Origin: RPQJ01 sp963793675
GTDB lineage: Bacteria; Pseudomonadota; Gammaproteobacteria; Steroidobacterales; Steroidobacteraceae
DNA: 64,000 nt
Reading direction: 5' to 3'
Assembly: GCA_963793675.1 (NCBI GenBank)
Contig: CAWCBA010000002.1
Span: forward strand, 992,001 to 1,056,000
Part shown: piece after piece, positions 61,159-64,000 of the stretch
How the letters are laid out: the number at the start of each line of letters is the position of its first letter
Numbering within the stretch: position 1 is the stretch's first letter
Position numbers and translations under genes: made by a program
Notes under the pieces: generated by a model
Told to the model about the DNA's origin: nothing
The model's database searches: none
Seen by the model: only the letters and a program-made list of their open reading frames with translations

Positions 61159-62808
61159 CAATCCTTCCAGCGGCTGGGGTCGGCGAAAATGATGCGGAAA
61201 ATGCTACCACCCCCGGGCCGCGGCTCGTAGAGCAACAACGCGCCGTTCGTCTGGCACAGCTCACGCGAGATGAACAAGCCAAGGCCGGTACCGCCGGAGC
61301 CGGTGGTGAAGAACGGCTCGAAAATGCGTTCGGCCTGCGACGGATCGACGCCACTGCCACGATCGGCCACTTCGACGAACGGTCGTCCGGTGGCAGCAAT
61401 GCGGCCGGTGCGGATATCGACGCGACCCGTGGCGCCCGATCCCGCACCGTGCCGAAGCGCGTTGTCGCACAGGTTCCAGAGCACCTGGTGCAGGTGCGAG
61501 GGATCGAACTGCACGTCGATGCGACCGACGTTGCGATCCATGTCGATGCGGAAAGACGCGGGATCGAGCTGCAGGGTCTGTTCGTACTCGGCGATGAACC
61601 CGGACAGCCACTCCGTCACGTCGATGCGTTCCTGCTTGGTCGTGTCACGCCGCGACAGCTGCAGCACGTTCTCGATGATGTGGCTGACTCGAATGCCGTT
61701 CTTCTCGATGATGTCCGTGAGGTGACGGTCGTCATCGGTGAGCCCGGCAGACTCGCGCAGCAGCTGGCCCGCATGGCTCATCGCCCCGACCGGATTACGG
61801 ATCTCGTGCGCAATGCTGGCGCTCAAGCGACCCAGCGCCGCCAGCTTCGACTGTTGCGCGCGATGCGGCGATGACGCTGGTGTCTTCCAGGAAGATCAGC
61901 ACGGGACCGGACCCGCTCTCGGCGAGCGCCACGAAGTGTGGCCGGATCACCGTGCCGCCATCGGCACCCACGATTTCACCGACATTGTCGCGCCGGTCTG
62001 ACGATTGTTTGCGCCACGCCTCCAGCACGTACGACAGGCGCGGCGACACTGCCGCGAGCGGCACGCCACCCGGCACCGCGCCGCCCTGCAACAGCTGGGC
62101 GGCCGTTTCATTGATGAGTCGTACGTGGTCGCTCTCGTCGACCACGAGGATGCTCTCGCGCAGGTGCTGCACGATGAACTCGTTCAGCTCGTTGAGGTTC
62201 GCGAGGTCGATCTCGCGCTGCTTCGCCAGCGCTTCGCTCTCCCGCAGTCGTGCAGCGAACGGCACCGCGAGCAGCGTGATCGCGAACAGGCTGGCCCCGG
62301 TCAGCCCGGTGATCAGGAAGTCCGACCGGAAGCTTTCTCCCTGCAGGAACGAGATCGTCGTCTCCATCAACAACGACAACGCGACAAAGGATGTTCCGAG
62401 CAGCGCATAGCGCCGCTGCAGGATCGTGGCCGTTGCGCCCGTCGGCAGGACGAGCAGGGTGGCGAGGCCGCTGGAAACGCCGCCGCTCGCGTGAATCAGG
62501 ACGCTGATCACGATGGCGTCGACGAACAACTGGAGGATGGCCTGCCATTCGGCCGAGGGTGTGCGGCTCTGGATGGTCTGGATGCAGACCAGTCCAAAGG
62601 CGAAGTACCCCACGGCGAAGCTGATGAAGAGGCCGGGCTGCTGGCTGCCTACGCTGTTGCGCGGGGCATTGAAGAAAAAGACCAGCAGCAGGAGCATCGG
62701 CAGGAGCAACCGGAACACGTTCAGCAGCGAGAGCACCCGCCAAGGCAACTCGATGCCGGTCGCCCCCCGCACGGATTCCTTCAGCTCGGTCTTGAGCGCT
62801 CGCTCCAT
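61158..62808 (-). CDS. pilS: Type IV pilus sensor histidine kinase PilS (frameshifted)
   Basis: After correction this is about 550 residues. An N-terminal domain has roughly six membrane helices (about 25-195), followed by a PAS-like region (NEFIVQHLRESILVVDESDH) and the kinase core. The core has the H-box SIAHEIRNPVGAMSHAGQLL, the N-box LWNLCDNALRHG and the G-box GTGLGLFISRE. One extra base near 61857 breaks the frame; removing it gives AQQSKLAALGRLSASIAHEI. The layout matches PilS, which in Pseudomonas senses pilin in the membrane and phosphorylates PilR. It is divergent from sucC. Confidence 0.9.
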
Positions 62809-62876
62809 GGCCCGGCACTTTAGCAGAGGCGTATTGAGGTAAACTGCCGAGCTTCGTCCCAGCCCGACCGAGCCCC

Positions 62877-64000
62877 ATGAACCTCCACGAATACCAGTCG
62901 AAACAGCTGTTCGCCCGCTATGGCATCCCCGTGCCGTCGGGTTTCGTCGCCTCCACGCCGGAGGAAGCCGTCGACGCCGCCAGGCGCCTCGGAGGCGCGG
63001 TCTGGGTCGTCAAGGCCCAGGTGCACGCGGGTGGCCGCGGCAAGGCCGGTGGCGTCAAGGTGGTCAAGTCGACGGCTGAAGTCGCGGCCGCCGCGGCCGG
63101 CATGCTCGGCCAGCGCCTGAAGACCAAGCAGACGGCGGCGGAAGGCCTGCCGATCAACCAGGTCTACGTCGAGACCGGCTCGAAGATCGACCGTGAGCTG
63201 TACCTCAGCCTGCTCCTCAACCGTGACACGGGCCGCGTGGCGTTCGTCGCCTCGGCCGCCGGCGGCATGGACATCGAGGAAGTCGCAGCCAGGACACCCG
63301 AGAAGATCATCCGCGTCGAAATCCACCCGGCCACGGGCATCCAGGGTTCGCACTGCCGCACGCTTGCCTTCGGACTGGGCCTCAAGGGCAAGCAGATCGC
63401 GCAGTTCGAGCAGGTCGCGCGTGGCCTTTACGGGCTCTACATGGATTGCGACGCGAGCCTGGTCGAGGTGAACCCGCTGATCGTCAACGGCGACGGCGAC
63501 GTCATCGCACTCGACGGCAAGATCGGCATCGAAGACAACTCGCTCTTCCGCCAGCAGGCGCTGGTCGAGATGCGCGACACCTCGCAGGAAGACGAGATGG
63601 AGCGGATCGCGGGCGAAGCGGACCTCAACTACGTCTCGCTCGACGGCGACATCGCCTGCATGGTGAATGGCGCGGGCCTTGCCATGGCGACGATGGATGT
63701 CATCCAGCTCTACGGCGGTTCGCCTGCGAACTTTCTCGACGTCGGCGGCGGCGCCACGCGCGAGCGCGTGACGACGGCGTTCAAGCTCATTCTCACCAAT
63801 CCCAAGGTCAAGGCGATCCTCGTCAACATCTTCGGCGGCATCGTCCGCTGCGACATGATTGCGGAGGGTGTCATCGGCGCCGCGCGCGACCTCGGCCTGC
63901 ACCTGCCGGTCGTCGTCCGCATCGAGGGCACCAATGCACCGCAGGGCCGCAAGCTGCTCGCCGAGAGCGGGCTGGACCTGATCGTTGCCACCGACCTGAC
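62877..64000 (+). CDS. sucC: Succinyl-CoA synthetase beta subunit SucC (3' end beyond window)
   Basis: This is the beta subunit of the citric-acid-cycle enzyme that makes ATP or GTP from succinyl-CoA. MNLHEYQSKQLFARYGIPVP opens the ATP-grasp domain. WVVKAQVHAGGRGKAGGVKV contacts the nucleotide, VEVNPLIVNGDGDVIALDGK binds metal, and FLDVGGGATRERV with LVNIFGGIVRCDMIAEG forms the CoA-ligase domain. 374 residues are present to the window edge, about 14 short of a usual C-terminus. ATG 62877 is 69 nt from the divergent pilS start. The pilS/sucC neighbourhood also occurs in Xanthomonas. Confidence 0.96.
   Translation, partial: MNLHEYQSKQLFARYGIPVPSGFVASTPEEAVDAARRLGGAVWVVKAQVHAGGRGKAGGVKVVKSTAEVAAAAAGMLGQRLKTKQTAAEGLPINQVYVETGSKIDRELYLSLLLNRDTGRVAFVASAAGGMDIEEVAARTPEKIIRVEIHPATGIQGSHCRTLAFGLGLKGKQIAQFEQVARGLYGLYMDCDASLVEVNPLIVNGDGDVIALDGKIGIEDNSLFRQQALVEMRDTSQEDEMERIAGEADLNYVSLDGDIACMVNGAGLAMATMDVIQLYGGSPANFLDVGGGATRERVTTAFKLILTNPKVKAILVNIFGGIVRCDMIAEGVIGAARDLGLHLPVVVRIEGTNAPQGRKLLAESGLDLIVATDL

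Overview
The window is a GC-rich gammaproteobacterial chromosome segment. Gene content and order (sspAB, lpoA-rsmI-rnpB, a full mra/dcw division cluster, lpxC-dciA-secA-mutT, yacG-zapD-coaE-pilDCB, pilA, pilSR-sucC) resemble Xanthomonadales/Nevskiales-type lineages. The exact taxon is not determined. MurE carries a DNPR motif typical of meso-diaminopimelate ligases, consistent with a Gram-negative wall.

Layout. 1-4.7 kb: the end of sspA, then sspB, yraN, lpoA, rsmI and the RNase P RNA gene. 5-21.8 kb: mraZ-rsmH-ftsL-ftsI-murE-murF-mraY-murD-ftsW-murG-murC-ddl-ftsQ-ftsA-ftsZ, mostly with 4-nt overlaps, preceded by a sigma70-type promoter and a three-repeat MraZ operator. 22-30.8 kb: an acyl-CoA catabolic block (TIGR03084-like protein, two family III CoA-transferase/racemase proteins, thiolase, FadB/FadJ-like bifunctional protein, enoyl-CoA hydratase, APH-fold kinase) lying between ftsZ and lpxC, which are often neighbours. 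30.9-36.7 kb: lpxC, dciA, an M23 peptidase, secA and a MutT-like Nudix gene. 36.7-44.5 kb: a palindrome-rich spacer, a TPMT-like methyltransferase, yacG, zapD, coaE, and the type IV pilus genes pilD-pilC-pilB and pilA on the minus strand.

44.8-58.6 kb is a surface-glycan locus of two converging gene sets that looks less GC-rich by eye. The plus-strand set has an alkaline-phosphatase-superfamily membrane protein, a GT39-like fragment, an SDR epimerase, a GtrB-like GT2, GtrA, and a zinc-ribbon methyltransferase. The minus-strand set has rmlA, rmlB, a GT39 protein, a GT2, an NDP-hexose C-methyltransferase, rmlC, rmlD and a sugar O-methyltransferase. Together they suggest synthesis and export of a glycan containing dTDP-rhamnose-type, C- and O-methylated sugars. 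The locus sits between pilA and pilRS. A near-perfect sigma54 promoter faces the first glycan gene, back to back with pilA. 59.3-64 kb: a small membrane protein, pilR, pilS and the start of sucC.

A general caution: many genes, including essential ones (ftsI, mraY, coaE), are broken by single-base frameshifts, usually an extra base. The glycan locus is worst affected. The simplest reading is sequencing or assembly indels rather than gene decay. I give reconstructed gene extents and name the break positions.
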